DNA of 64,000 nucleotides from Platycnemis pennipes (Eukaryota; Arthropoda; Insecta; Odonata; Platycnemididae), in assembly GCA_933228895.1 (NCBI GenBank), contig OW121846.1:23689088-23753087 (forward strand), written 5' to 3'. Shown here piece by piece: positions 11,701-22,086 of the stretch (its first letter is position 1; the number at the start of each line of letters is the position of its first letter). A program made the position numbers and the translations under genes. The notes below the pieces were generated by a model. The model was not told the origin of the DNA and did not search any database. It saw only the letters and a list, made by a program, of their open reading frames with translations.

Positions 11701-12635
11701 CAAAAAACTATGCAGTTGCTTAGCTTTTTGCCAAGCAGCGTATCAGATAATTTCAATTTTTTGAAAAAGAGATCCCTCACCATCTGCTCTCTGCAAAACC
11801 TAACCTTTGCAAACCACTTTTTATGTTCCCTGCTACTCATTTTCCATTCTTTCTTTCCACAGCATCCTCTAGATGACTTTAGGAATAACAATCACTACAC
11901 AAAATACAACTATGCGTGCTTGCTTGGTGGTCTTTTGAATCTCTACTGGGTTTTCACGGGGTGGTAGCACGGACCCCTCATACTTATGGCATCCGCTGCT
12001 ATTTCAGTCATGCACTACCTCTTCATTACTCCTGATGAATGGTAGGCAATGGGTGGCCCAACATCCCTCCTACACCTCAATGCACTCACAGAGTGGTAGC
12101 TTGCCACTCCCAAACCCTTCCTTTGGATTTGAGTGAGGGTGGGTTGGAGCACTCGTGGAAATAGGTGGTGGAAATGTAGAGATAGGCAGTATGCTACCCT
12201 TTCCTTACCCTACAAGGTGTGCAATGTGAAGATAAATGGGGTGTAAGCCATCAATGGCAAGCATAAGCAATCTCTGATTCACAGCTGAATGTCTGCAGGA
12301 CCACTGGCTGTGGCTGCGAGCATCTGGTTGTAATGCTGCACAGGATTGCAATGCCAAGGACTGGGAATGTCTAGGTGCCTATTATTGGCTGAATTGGGAT
12401 ATGCTTGATTACTCTGGCAATGTCTAGTATAGTTGTGTGTGATATGCTCAAAGCTCTGATATCTATGGCATGTGGTCTTGGGTAATTATATAACTACCAG
12501 TGAAATTTCTAAAGTTAGTATACTATGCAAAGATCCAGTCCTCCTCTCCTATGGAATAATATTTCGGGGTAATACAACTGTGACTTCCACATTGTTTTCT
12601 GCACATTAATGAGATGAGAGAAAAATTTTGAACAC
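11701..12635. other. Unassigned intergenic sequence
   Basis: No gene or clear element seen. A 94-codon plus frame at 11683-11967 and its 115-codon minus shadow resemble nothing known. Confidence 0.4.
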
Positions 12636-12667
12636 TTGGAAATTATTTTTGGGACATTCACTGGACA

Positions 12668-12822
12668 TGAAATAATGGTTAAGGGAGCATTCATGGTACA
12701 CTTAAAAATGGCAGCAAAACATCTTAGAATGGTTGCAGGGGCATTCATTGATTATTTCAGAATGGTTGCGGGTATATTCATTGAATGCTTTGGAATGGTT
12801 TCAGGGGCATTCATCTTAACGT
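12668..12822. repeat. 33-bp imperfect tandem repeat
   Basis: Unit 'gaatggttgcaggggcattc...' starts at 12726, 12759 and 12792, a 33-base period; a fourth, more diverged copy starts near 12673. Because 33 is divisible by three, one frame stays open across it (12636-12866), which is a by-product. Confidence 0.65.
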
Positions 12823-13180
12823 TCATTTTGAATTTTGCCCAAACATATCAAGGAGTGACATTTTGAACATCCAGGGAACCATTATTTGAATGTTATTGCA
12901 ACATTCTTGCAATGGATTGATTAACGTCAATTTATCATTGCAGCAATGTTTCTGTGCAGCATGGGATAAATCAATTATTATAATGGTCATTAAAAATTCG
13001 TTTGCTAAAATAAAATAATAATTAGGCCAATATAAATAAGAAAAAATGAGAAAACTCCATTTCCATCCAGTATATACAACTCCTAATTTTAGTGCATATT
13101 TTTTGCTTTTTTATCGAAAAATATAGCAGTACGGTGATTACCTCGGGAATGCGGGATATTTTTTGTTAATTTTTGGAAAG
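12823..13180. other. AT-rich intergenic sequence
   Basis: No gene, element end or RNA gene recognised. Confidence 0.4.
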
Positions 13181-13266
13181 TACATACATTTTATTCGAAT
13201 TCGGATAATTCGAAATCCACTTTTCTTGGTCCCCTGAATTTCAAATTTAACGAGGTTTTACTGTAG
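13181..13266 (-). mobile_element. Terminal piece of a pogo/Tigger-like element
   Basis: On the minus strand it begins TACAGTAAAACCTCGTTAAA, the usual start of pogo-group Tc1/mariner termini (CAGT...CCTCG) preceded by the TA target. Only one end was found, so this is a fragment. Confidence 0.45.
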
Positions 13267-13544
13267 CATCAAGTATGAATAGTAATTGTACTATATAATG
13301 TTGCAAATACATATTTTTATTCCTGGGCCATGTTAAAGGTAGGTACTTAGACATGTTTTCATAGAGTTTATAATTTTGTACAGTTCTGATTTTTATTTTT
13401 CAACTATGGCAATCATCATAGCGACAAAAAATTGAATTTTTCATTAATGAGCAAATTATATTTTGATTTTACGGGTGAAATGGGAAAATATGTTCATTCA
13501 ACCGATTAACACTCTTAGCTTTTGGTATTGTGCTTTAGGGTAGG

Positions 13545-13740
13545 GCACTTATTCATGGGCCACCTGCAATTTCCCACTAAGTTCGGACTCAGAAAATCGC
13601 AGCATAAGGATTTTAGTGGGGTTGCATTCCAGAGAAGCTTTACCTGGATTTGAACCCTGGGCCCTCAAGTCTGTAGCCCAACAATCTATAGATTGTTAGT
13701 GGCCTAGTGGGTACACCCACTAGGCCGCTAACCACATAAG
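13545..13740 (-). mobile_element. tRNA-derived SINE with an internal palindrome
   Basis: On the minus strand a pol III-like head is visible: an A-box-like GTGGTTAGCGGCCTAGTGGG and a B-box-like GGGTTCAAATCC, followed by a body shared with 14525-14725 (agaaaatcgcagcataaggattttagtgggg on the plus strand, in diverged form). Between the boxes lies a 26-base palindrome, GGCCTAGTGGGT and its complement (13702-13727), which probably arose by an inverted duplication of the A-box region. Confidence 0.55.
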
Positions 13741-14520
13741 TACAATAAAGACAATGTGTAGTAACTTTAGAAAGTAATCCCTTTTTAGGTAACCTAGTGT
13801 TGTAGATGAATCATGGACTGAATAAATAAATACGTACATTAACTGCATATTTCCTCAAGTACACGATACAGCCATTTTAAAAACAGGTTATTTACATTCG
13901 GTCAATTTAATGAAATAAGGAATGAACATCACATTACTCAATGGAAGCTATTTTTGGACAGTTTCATTGCAGTTCTTGTTTTCATGAGACTTAAATTAAA
14001 GCTTAAGCTTCTTTAGGAATGCAGAATGTTTTAATGACACATAGATGTTTTTGTATTAAGATTAATGGAATGATTCCTAGTCTTTACTGTGATTCTTGTG
14101 CACAAAAAAAGTTATTTGTAAATGGTAGATGTAAGAATAGGGTAAAGACATTTGTTACTCTCTGAATGGGAAAAATAGCATAAAAATGATGCTTTGTGAA
14201 AAGCATGTCAGAAAGTTTAAAAATTATGCATATCATCCCCCTATTGTTCAAATTGTTAGAGATGGTAACAGTTATAACTGCATTGATTGCAACATCGATC
14301 CATTTTCTCTGTCACTACCATTTTTAAAGCAATATTTGTTCACAATTCCTTAAGTATTATAGCAAATACATTTAAAACAACGTACAAAATTAATCAGAAA
14401 AAATTAATATGAAGAAGAAGAGATTAGCTAACTGTACTTTACTGTTTTTTGTATTTTTTCCTATTTAATGTAGCTTAGATTGGATATTTCTATTTTTTTT
14501 AATTAGTGTTCAAACTGAAG
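13741..14520. other. AT-rich intergenic sequence
   Basis: No gene or identifiable element. Confidence 0.4.
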
Positions 14521-14524
14521 GTTG

Positions 14525-14725
14525 GTTTTTGATAGATGTGGGTAGAGCACACCCTGTACCTACTATGCCATTGGTGTGTGAAATTCACACATTCAGGTTA
14601 GTGGGGCCAGTGCCTTTCCCTGGGTCATCTGCGATTTCCTATGAAGTGATGACATGCAGAAAATTGAATCACAAGAATTTTAGGTGGGGGTGTCCAGAAA
14701 AGCTTCTACCCGCGGGGCTCATATA
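14525..14725 (-). mobile_element. SINE copy, same family as 13545-13740
   Basis: Shares with the neighbouring copy the words 'ctgcgatttcc', 'gcagaaaat', 'gaattttaggtgggg' and 'ccagaaaagcttctaccc', in the same orientation. The tRNA-like head is badly eroded. The 65-codon plus frame here is not a gene. Confidence 0.5.
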
Positions 14726-14965
14726 ACGAAAGAAATTAAATTCTGGTTGTAGTAGTTCATAGTGCAGCACCAGGGTTGGGTCATTATACGTAGAATATTA
14801 TTTTTCTACATACACGTAGAAAATAGCGTAGATAATGTAGATTATGTAGAATATTGTGTAGATTATGTAGATTATTTTTTTGTCAGTAAAATAATGTTTT
14901 ACGTTTAATAAGATGTAGAAAATTGCAATTAAAAAAATAAAGTAAAGTATTACATTGATTAGGTG

Positions 14966-15045
14966 TTGTGGTGGCCTAGTGGGTAGAGTGCTCAGCTACT
15001 GACCGGAGGGTCCCGGGTCAAATCCCGGGCGATGGAGATGGGTTG
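14966..15045 (+). mobile_element. tRNA-derived SINE head
   Basis: Reads like a tRNA-like pol III promoter: A box GTGGCCTAGTGGGTAGAG and B box GGGTCAAATCCCGG, followed by 'gatggagatgggttggaag'. It is a SINE rather than a tRNA gene because no acceptor stem closes. It is inserted directly before the hAT fragment. Confidence 0.6.
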
Positions 15046-15310
15046 GAAGACCTAGCGAAATTCATCAGGGATAGCAAAGACAGTGTTTTTCGTGTGCTGA
15101 GAAACAAGGGCATCAAAATTCCATCACCCTTTAGGGAGCTTGCTAAATACAAGCATCCAGGTTTAAGTGATCTTGGAAATAATTTACTTAATGCCCCTGC
15201 ATCTTCTGTGCAACTTGAAAGAGTGTTTAGTAATTGGTCATATGTACACTGCGACATCTCCAAATTTCGCAATTGGTCATACGTACATTCTATGCGACAT
15301 CTCCAAATTT
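15043..15310 (+). pseudogene. hAT transposase C-terminal dimerisation domain fragment
   Basis: Encodes PASSVQLERVFSNWSYVH, the classic hAT C-terminal signature (usually A-S-S-x-x-x-E-R-x-F-S). The transposase is otherwise missing. A short direct duplication follows: 'ttggtcatatgtacactgcgac...caaatttcgca' is repeated as 'ttggtcatacgtacattctatgcgac...caaattt' (15234-15310), a local tandem slip of about 49 bases within the domain. Confidence 0.7.
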
Positions 15311-15596
15311 AGAACTATAAAACAATACTAAATGCCAACTTGTCAAAGATGAGACTTAACACAACAAAAAAATATAGTTTTATTGTTTTAATCTTGCAAC
15401 TTAGAGATTAATCTTTTCTCCATGTGGCTTTATTGTAGTCTTATTCTTGACGTTTTCTAATTTTATTATGCTGTAATCATTCCGTGGAACTCCCAAAAAT
15501 ACATCTAAATTGTAGTTTTAAAACAATAGAGCTACCTTCCTCTGTCTGAAAGAGAAATGACCAGAAATATAGAGAGCAGTGAGCCCTGGAACAATT

Positions 15597-15826
15597 GGTA
15601 TTTTAATTGAAGTGAAATTATGTCCATTGCAACTAAGTGAAACATAATAAGAATTATATTACTGCACCTCTATCAAGGTCAAGAGAAAGTTACCATCAAA
15701 AAACAACTTAAGAGCTCTGTTTTTTGATGGTAACTTTCTCTTGACCTTGATAGAGGTGCAGTAATATAATTCCTATTATGTTTCACTTAGTTGCAATGGA
15801 CATAATTTCACTTCAATTAAAATACC
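15597..15826. repeat. Nearly perfect inverted repeat, 108-base arms, 14-base spacer
   Basis: Left arm 15597-15704 and right arm 15719-15826 are reverse complements with no gaps and essentially one mismatch (near 15655/15768). The spacer (15705-15718) is aacttaagagctct. No frame of interest. If transcribed, it would form a long, nearly perfect hairpin RNA. It lies inside the 14771-16277 hAT derivative. Confidence 0.9.
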
Positions 15827-16285
15827 AGTTAATATAATACTTAATCTAACCTACTGCATATATAACTAAATGCAAGTATTTGCCATAGAAAATTTAAAAA
15901 ATGATATGAAGTGGTTACGAATGACTCAGGCCTACGCCAATCAATCTAGAAAATATTGCTTTGACTCATGGATAATTTAGCATTTAGACAGTTCAGTCTT
16001 GGATAATTATTGATTTCCTGGCAGGCCTATAGCAATGGTAGGCTTGTAATAGGCTATTTAAGTTGAAACTGCACTAAATATAGGTTTAATTATTAAAATG
16101 TGTTGGTATAATGTTAAAATAAAATTTTCCAATAATCGTAATCACTTCTTTAGCAGTATATGTAAAATTAATTTTCTACATGTAGAATATGTAGGTAACT
16201 ATTAGCAATATTCTACATTACATATACCACACTAGAAAATACTCATAGAATATGCATTTTCCACTGACTCAACCCTGCCCAGCAC

Positions 16286-16627
16286 TCTACTCACTACTTC
16301 ACTACGACCACCTGTTTGTATCCGATAACTTGTATTTATAATGATGTACTTGATGAGGAACTTACTGAAAATGAATTAACTGTGAATTCATGTACTTCTA
16401 ATACCTGGACATTGGTTGTCCTCAGGTTATTCAGGGGTGGCGACCGGCAGCTGAGATCATTTGCTCCATTTAGGAACACGAATTAGATAGGTGGGTAATT
16501 GGGTAATGGTAAGAGTTTTCGGGGAATGGAGGAAGGGTGGAGAGAAACCCACTCTTCAATGTTTCATAACAAATTTTTTACTGAGACTTTTAATGAGAAA
16601 AATATAATGCTTGCTGGGTATTTTTAA
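16286..16627. repeat. Unclassified repeat fragment
   Basis: Sequence around 16505-16550 (gtaagagttttcggggaatg, gaggaagggtggagagaaac) resembles 28015-28055, upstream of CARM1, so it is an interspersed repeat of unknown type. The rest shows nothing. Confidence 0.4.
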
Positions 16628-17199
16628 CCCATTTCCGCCCAGAAAAATTTTTGTTTGCGATTTTGAAGATTTTTTGGGATTTTACTCACATGGTCACCTA
16701 AAGTACTGATGCAAAATATTTTGGTGACATATAAAGTCGTTTCCACAGAATGAGCCGTAGCCATATGGCTACGCTGGGCGGTAATTGGGTCAATATCTGA
16801 CGTGCTGCGATTTACAGATGTATGCCCAAAAAATTATGGCAAAATAATAAGAACATTAGTCTTTTGTTACCAGGACAGTGGTAAGATAACTTTTTACTCA
16901 TATGCCTAAATTTGATGGAATATTTTGCGAGACAGAACGTACACAAAATAAGTCTTCCACTGAGCTACTTTAGATACAATAACAACAGTATATTTATAGG
17001 AACGATGTCTCAGTACAGGCCTTAGAAATAACCTATTTCTAAGGCCTTTACTGAGACATAGGCCTAGGCTTATTGCAACATCCTACTATCACATAAAAGC
17101 TTTTTCGTTTGAAAAAGTAGTAATCAAATTAACTTAGGTACATCTCACTACAAAAACTTCAGCAAATTGAGCAATAAAACACATGGAAAAAGTTTGTCT

Positions 17200-18150
17200 C
17201 AGTACTGGCTCAATGGTTAGGCACTTTTAGTAAAATGGCCTACAGTAAAAGTGAAATAAATGTCTAATGCCAGAAAATCGAAATTATATTTTAAAAACAC
17301 ATGCATTAAAAAAAGCATTTCCTAAGTTTTTGCACAGCAGTTTTGCGTTACTTCGTATGATAACTTTGAAGCATGGAAAGCAGAGTCCAAGGAGGCATTT
17401 AGAACAAGAATTTCACACTAGGCTGCTAGAGTACTCGCCAACAGACTGTAATCTCCCGTTGTCCGCTGTCTGAGCGACGAAGTGATCCAAACAGTCAAAA
17501 TAGAAGATTGTGAGTGGAATCTCCAACCGTCAAACTACGACTAAGTCCCCGACTTTCTGTTTTATATTGCACAAAGTGAGTCTGCACAATGGTATATAGA
17601 ATTTCAATTTTTGGCTGATTTCTGCCTGCTCATATACAAGCATTGAGAAGACTTACACCAAGCAGCCAAAAAAAATAATGGCCAACACCATTTTTCGGCA
17701 CTGTGGATAACAATGTCTGGGCCAATCAAGTCACTTCCATCCATTACGCGGTTGTACTTTTCAGTGAGATGTGGTTTCTGTGAAATTGTGTCTTTTTGTG
17801 CTTTTTTCAGTGTCTTTGTTCCTTACTCATTATCATGGTTGCAGATTTTTCTCCTTCAAAATGAGAGTTTAGCTTTTTTTTCCTTTACGCAGAGTTTCAT
17901 GTTCATAATCTACGACTTCAGAGTTTGCACCACCAGAACCATGGTCTGGGTCATCTTCCTCTTTTTATTCAGCAAATTTTGCAAACTGGAATGAAGCGTG
18001 AGCCCTAAAAGGATGACCTGAGAGATTATCAGCAAATCTACCTGTATCTTTATCACTGAATTCCTTCCCCGAAATGCTCCTTTTTTCTGGATGTTTGATG
18101 TAAAGGCCTTGTATCAGTGTCATCCTCCAAAATTTCTAAGATATCTTGAG
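17200..18150 (-). pseudogene. piggyBac transposase remnant
   Basis: On the minus strand, around 17760-17640, KYNRVMDGSDL is followed by EKWCWPLFF and, one frame over, FWLLGVSLLNA. This corresponds to the 'MGGVD...KKWWWPLF' block of the piggyBac DDE domain, with Asp in the expected place. Upstream pieces (ILEILEDDTD near 18140-18110) look like the acidic N-terminus. Stop codons and frameshifts are frequent, so no functional protein can be made. Confidence 0.65.
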
Positions 18151-19089
18151 CTGTCAGATTCATGGGAGAAAAATGAGAAACCAATACATATATTTCTACG
18201 TAAATACCTTTAGTTATTTATTTAAACACTTTACCCACAGTTTAAAATCTTTAAAATCTGGTAACCCTGATGAAAGAATTGGATTTGGCAACTTTCGTGA
18301 AATGACCCCGTAACCTCCCAGCGTAGCCATATGGATACAGCGGTATTTACTCCACTACAAAAATCGTACTATGAAACAATCACGCAAAGGAAAGTGAGCA
18401 CATGACGCCCCTATCCTTTAGAAACAAAGGAAACCTATTTTTAGTTCACAACCACAGATTGCACAGCAAAAAGTTACATACAGTGGAATCCCGGTATAAC
18501 GAGTGCTCATAATCCCTCGGAAATCACTCGCTAAATCGAGCGCTCGTTATATCCGATGGTGTTGAAAAAACCCACCTAATTCTCATAGTCGTTCGTATTT
18601 ACAGTTTTTCTTTTGTTTCCGTGGTATTTGACGAAGGTAAACAGCAAAAAAGTCATTCGGGAACAATCTGGTAGAATATCAACATATTTCATGAAAGAAA
18701 CAGGACACTTTCCATTATATAAAATATTAATTCCCCTAGTTTCGATGTTTTTCTTCCAGTTCTTCTATTTTTCGATCACCGAAGAAAGCTGTAAAGACAG
18801 CGTAACTAAAATAACTCGGAATTAAAATATTAGGTATACTGTGGAAGTTTTTGGATAATTTTGCGAATATGTCATGACGATAATATCAGCTTTGTCGAGT
18901 TTTCGAATGTTAACCAGTACGTCCATCAGTTGGGAAAATTGGCCTGAAGGTTCACTGAAATACGGCATGTTTCGGGGGTCGTAGATATTTTTCAAGCTTA
19001 AGCGAAGGCCAACTTATGGCTGTCTTTTTCCGACTCGATTAACTGGAGCAATATCACGATAATTCATCGGGCGTGAACACGCTATGTTT

Positions 19090-19269
19090 GAACGAGCGCA
19101 ATATCATGATCTTTTATTGCGATATTTATCGTGATAATATATAGTGATATTTTATCGGGGCGCGATATCATGATATTTTATCGCGATATTTATCATGGTC
19201 ACGATATTTATCGTGATGTTTATCGTGATAGTTATCGCGATACCTATTTATAGCGATATTTATCCCACC
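19090..19269. repeat. Degenerate 'cgatatttatcgtgat' array
   Basis: Irregularly spaced short words (gcgatatttatcgtgata and variants) lead into the regular 18-bp array; they are likely its eroded edge. Nearly every word is self-complementary around GATATC or TATCG. Confidence 0.6.
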
Positions 19270-19498
19270 CCGATATCTTATCGTGCCCCGATATCTTATC
19301 GCGCCCCGATATCTTATCGCGCCCCGACATCTTATCGCGCCCCGACATCTTATCGCGCCCCGGCATCTTATCGTACCCCGACATCTTATCGTGCCCCGAC
19401 ATCTTATCGTGCCCCGACATCTTATCGTGCCCCGACATCTTATCGTGCCCCGATATCTTATCGCGCCCCGATATCTTATCGTGCCCCGATAACATATC
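19270..19498. repeat. 18-bp minisatellite, 12 full copies
   Basis: Unit CCGATATCTTATCGTGCC repeats 12 times without any length change (19270-19485), followed by a diverged thirteenth. Variants are confined to a few positions (GATATC/GACATC, CGTG/CGCG). As 18 is a multiple of three, several frames on both strands remain open across the array (up to 119 codons); these are artefacts of the period and not genes. Confidence 0.95.
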
Positions 19499-20224
19499 GG
19501 GCACGATAAGACGATGTTTATCGTCACGCTGAGTTATCGTTATCGCCACCTTATGATATGCTAAAATTATCGTATCCATCAATATCGCCCATGCCTAGAC
19601 CTAACTCCCTCTCCTACTCTCATCTTGCTCGTCGTCTGCCCACTCCCACTGATGAGTAGGCCTAACAAAAGAAGAATGTAAAATGGGAGTGCGCAGAGCG
19701 AACTGAAGGCCGTAAATCGTTAATGCTTGGACATAACTGGCTTTAGGTGTTGTAGATATGGCACTCATCTTGTATTTTTAGTTTAATTAGCAGATAATAC
19801 AAAACCCAATAGTTTATTTTTGCTAGGCGGTGTATCGCCCTCGAGAGATATCTGTCGTAATACCGAGCGTATACCGTGGAAGGAACTTTTTGGCCTCGCT
19901 ATATCCGCTTTATTTTACATGTAAAACATAGGCCTTTTGGCGGTACAAAGACAATCACTCGCTATAACGCGATTCTCGCAATAAGCCGTACTCACTATAC
20001 CGGGCTTCTACTGTATTTACCACCAGCTGGCATCCACTTTCCTCCTCTGACGCACGCACGATATTTCACGCACCTAGATTCTCGCCCCGACCAGCTTCCA
20101 AAACAAAATAACACTTGGATCTGGTGATCGTGACCTTCAACTATGCAGTTTTACAGTTCATCCTCCAGAGCATCATACACTCAGCGCATCAGCCATATGG
20201 CTACGGTGGGCGGAAATGGGTAAA

Positions 20225-21516
20225 GGAAATATTTTTAGCTGCTGGATTATTAATATGATTCCTGAGGTTCTGAAGATTATAGTTTATTATTATTATTATA
20301 TTATAGTTTATTATATTATTATTAGTTATATTATAGTTTTGAATAATAAGAGTTCATCATCCCTGGTTTGAATGTATACATTACCTGGTTTGAATGTATA
20401 CCTATAGGTATACCTTCAGTAACTCTCACAGGTAAATTATCAAGTAAGAGGAGAATGGGTGTCATTCATGCCCATGAAGTGAGGTTAACATTTTAGTTAG
20501 TTGTGCTCATAGACATACACAGCTTAAGCAAGTTGATGTTGAGGGTTCAAAATAAAGTCAGCCAGAAGCAGGTATTTTAACTCTCAAAAATCTCCATTAA
20601 CTACACCACCATGGTAACACACAAAAATTATTCCATATGATAAAAAAATTAAAAAACTACCTACATTCAGAGTTGATGATACCACTGGAACATTAGTTGG
20701 TAAAATGAGCTAGCTGACAATTACTCAATAAAAAACCTCCACAACTTTTAATTGTCAAATTCTGTCATTCCTTTTGATATTTACATGTTTTATCCAAATT
20801 CAAATAACTGATGAACTCCTAACGGTGAAGCTGTGACAACAGGCCAAATGAGACTAATATTCTAACAACGTTTCTCTTGCTCAAGGTAAGAATGGAAAAA
20901 CAACCTTTGAAAAGCTTTTCCATGAACCCTACTTATGAACCAGATAAATTTTGCATCCTTACTTTACATTTTCCTCGATGCATGAAAACCGTTAAACACC
21001 CAGCTGGCACTAAGTATGCTGCTTGCCCGTTTCTTATGACATACTTACGTAAGAAATAGGTAAGGAGTTTACCATGAAGTAAGGTGCTTATGTAAGGAAT
21101 TGCTCAGACCCAGGTAAGACTATGGGAATGGCACTAGATAGGCAGAAGGAAGACCGTCCTACGTCATCACGGCAAACTGGAAGAAGCACATGAAAGCGTC
21201 CCCCACCACGCACTCTCTCATTTCAAATGGCCAATCATGGATTGTTACGCTTGACCAATGGAAGCCCGAATAATCATTTTAATTTCCTTGGCAGGTACCT
21301 ACATCTGGCATGTTCCTGCATGCCTTGAGGCTTCTGCTACTCAGAAGAGTGTCTCAGATTGATTGAGTGTCAAGCGTGTCAAGGTTTAAAAGTGTGATAT
21401 TGTGGAATACGTGAGCGTGCTTATCTGAAGTACGTACGTTTCTTAAAATATCTATTGTTGTGTATAGATATACACGTAATAATTATTAAGGCAGTGTATT
21501 TTGTGGACTTGCAAAA
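20225..21516. other. Intergenic sequence upstream of the P-like gene
   Basis: Contains an imperfect TTA/ATT microsatellite at 20284-20345 and otherwise nothing recognisable. The 60-codon frame at 20877-21059 resembles no family. Confidence 0.4.
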
Positions 21517-21585
21517 ATGAAAAAAATCTGGTTTAGTGAAGTGTATCGTCTGTGGCTGCGAAGATAAAAGAAGTCGTAGAATGAG
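21517..21585 (+). pseudogene. THAP exon 1 of the P-like gene
   Basis: Encodes the first Cys pair of the C2CH finger (KCIVCGCEDKRSRRMR) and ends ATGAG|GTTAGT. The only near ATG (21517) is one base out of frame because of a run of seven As after it, so translation would not reach the finger. Confidence 0.65.
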
Positions 21586-21816
21586 GTTAGTTTCCTATTA
21601 TGTAATTGCTGATTAACGTAGCGTCTAACCAATTTTGTCATAATTAAAAATACCGGCTGAATTCTTTCAAAGTATATGCCTTCGAATTGTGTTATGCTTA
21701 GAAATGAGGTTCATCTGTTTTGCTATATTACGGTTTCAAATTGTTTTTTTTTCTATTTTCTTACCTCCTATCAACTATGAATTAGCTACTAACCTAAACC
21801 TAAATGTTATTAATAG

Positions 21817-22010
21817 GCTACCTCACCCTGTGAAGGACACTGGTCGATTTCTGAGGTGGTTATACTTGGCCAATTTTGACCCGGGCCCCTTAAATTATTT
21901 TGAAGTGTACTCGAGGAAACGCATGTGCATTAAACATTTTGAAAAGGACTTCTTTGTGTTGGACATATGAAAACTGAAGAGGGATGCTCTTCCTTCTCTG
22001 AATCTACCAG
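21817..22010 (+). pseudogene. THAP exon 2 of the P-like gene
   Basis: Starts after 'ttaatag' in phase with exon 1 and carries LPHPVKDTGRFLRWL and then RMCIKHFEKDFF, giving the second half (Cys and His) of the finger. A TGA at 21968-21970 interrupts before KLKRDALPSLNLP, a typical sequence after the finger. Donor CCAG|GTAGTT. Confidence 0.7.
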
Positions 22011-22086
22011 GTAGTTGTTTATTGGTTGCTTCGGAGTCATGCACTGTAGTCAAAATTAACAGATGATAATTTCTCTCCTTTCCTAG

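Larger units (their letters stand above)
14771..16277 (+). mobile_element. hAT-superfamily derivative, 1.5 kb
   Basis: Left end CAGGGTTGGGTCATTATACG and right end (minus strand) CAGGGTTGAGTCAGTGG form a hAT-type terminal inverted repeat. The 8 bases outside, tgcagcac on the left and cccagcac on the right, agree at 6 of 8 positions, which fits an aged hAT target duplication. It holds a hAT dimerisation-domain remnant (15043-15310), a SINE head and a long inverted repeat. Subterminal 'tagattatgtag' words lie at both ends. Confidence 0.7.
18481..20013. mobile_element. pogo/Tigger-like element nested in the piggyBac element
   Basis: Left end CAGTGGAATCCCGGTATAAC is preceded by TA; right end, read on the minus strand, is CAGTAGAAGCCCGGTATAGT and is followed by TA. 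The inverted ends agree at most positions of the first 20 bases. 'Cactcgctataac' words occur inside both ends. No transposase was seen, but it contains the 18-bp minisatellite at 19270-19498. Confidence 0.7.
16628..20220 (-). mobile_element. Decayed piggyBac-like element, 3.6 kb
   Basis: Left terminus CCCATTTCCGCCCA is directly preceded by TTAA; the right terminus, TGGGCGGAAATGGG, is followed by TAAA (one change from TTAA). Subterminal copies of the palindrome GTAGCCATATGGCTAC occur near both ends (16748-16763 and about 20190-20206), with a variant at 18318-18336. Transposase remnants lie on the minus strand. A pogo-like element has inserted at 18481. Confidence 0.75.

Noticed and set aside
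14966..15045. A true tRNA gene
   Set aside because: A and B boxes are present but no acceptor stem or proper anticodon arm closes; the context is a SINE.
19270..19498. CRISPR-like regular repeat
   Set aside because: Units are directly adjacent with no spacers, and the genome is eukaryotic.
19168..19582. Long overlapping open frames on both strands (up to 119 codons)
   Set aside because: They are created by the 18-bp period of the minisatellite, which keeps frames open; no protein family and no splice or start context.
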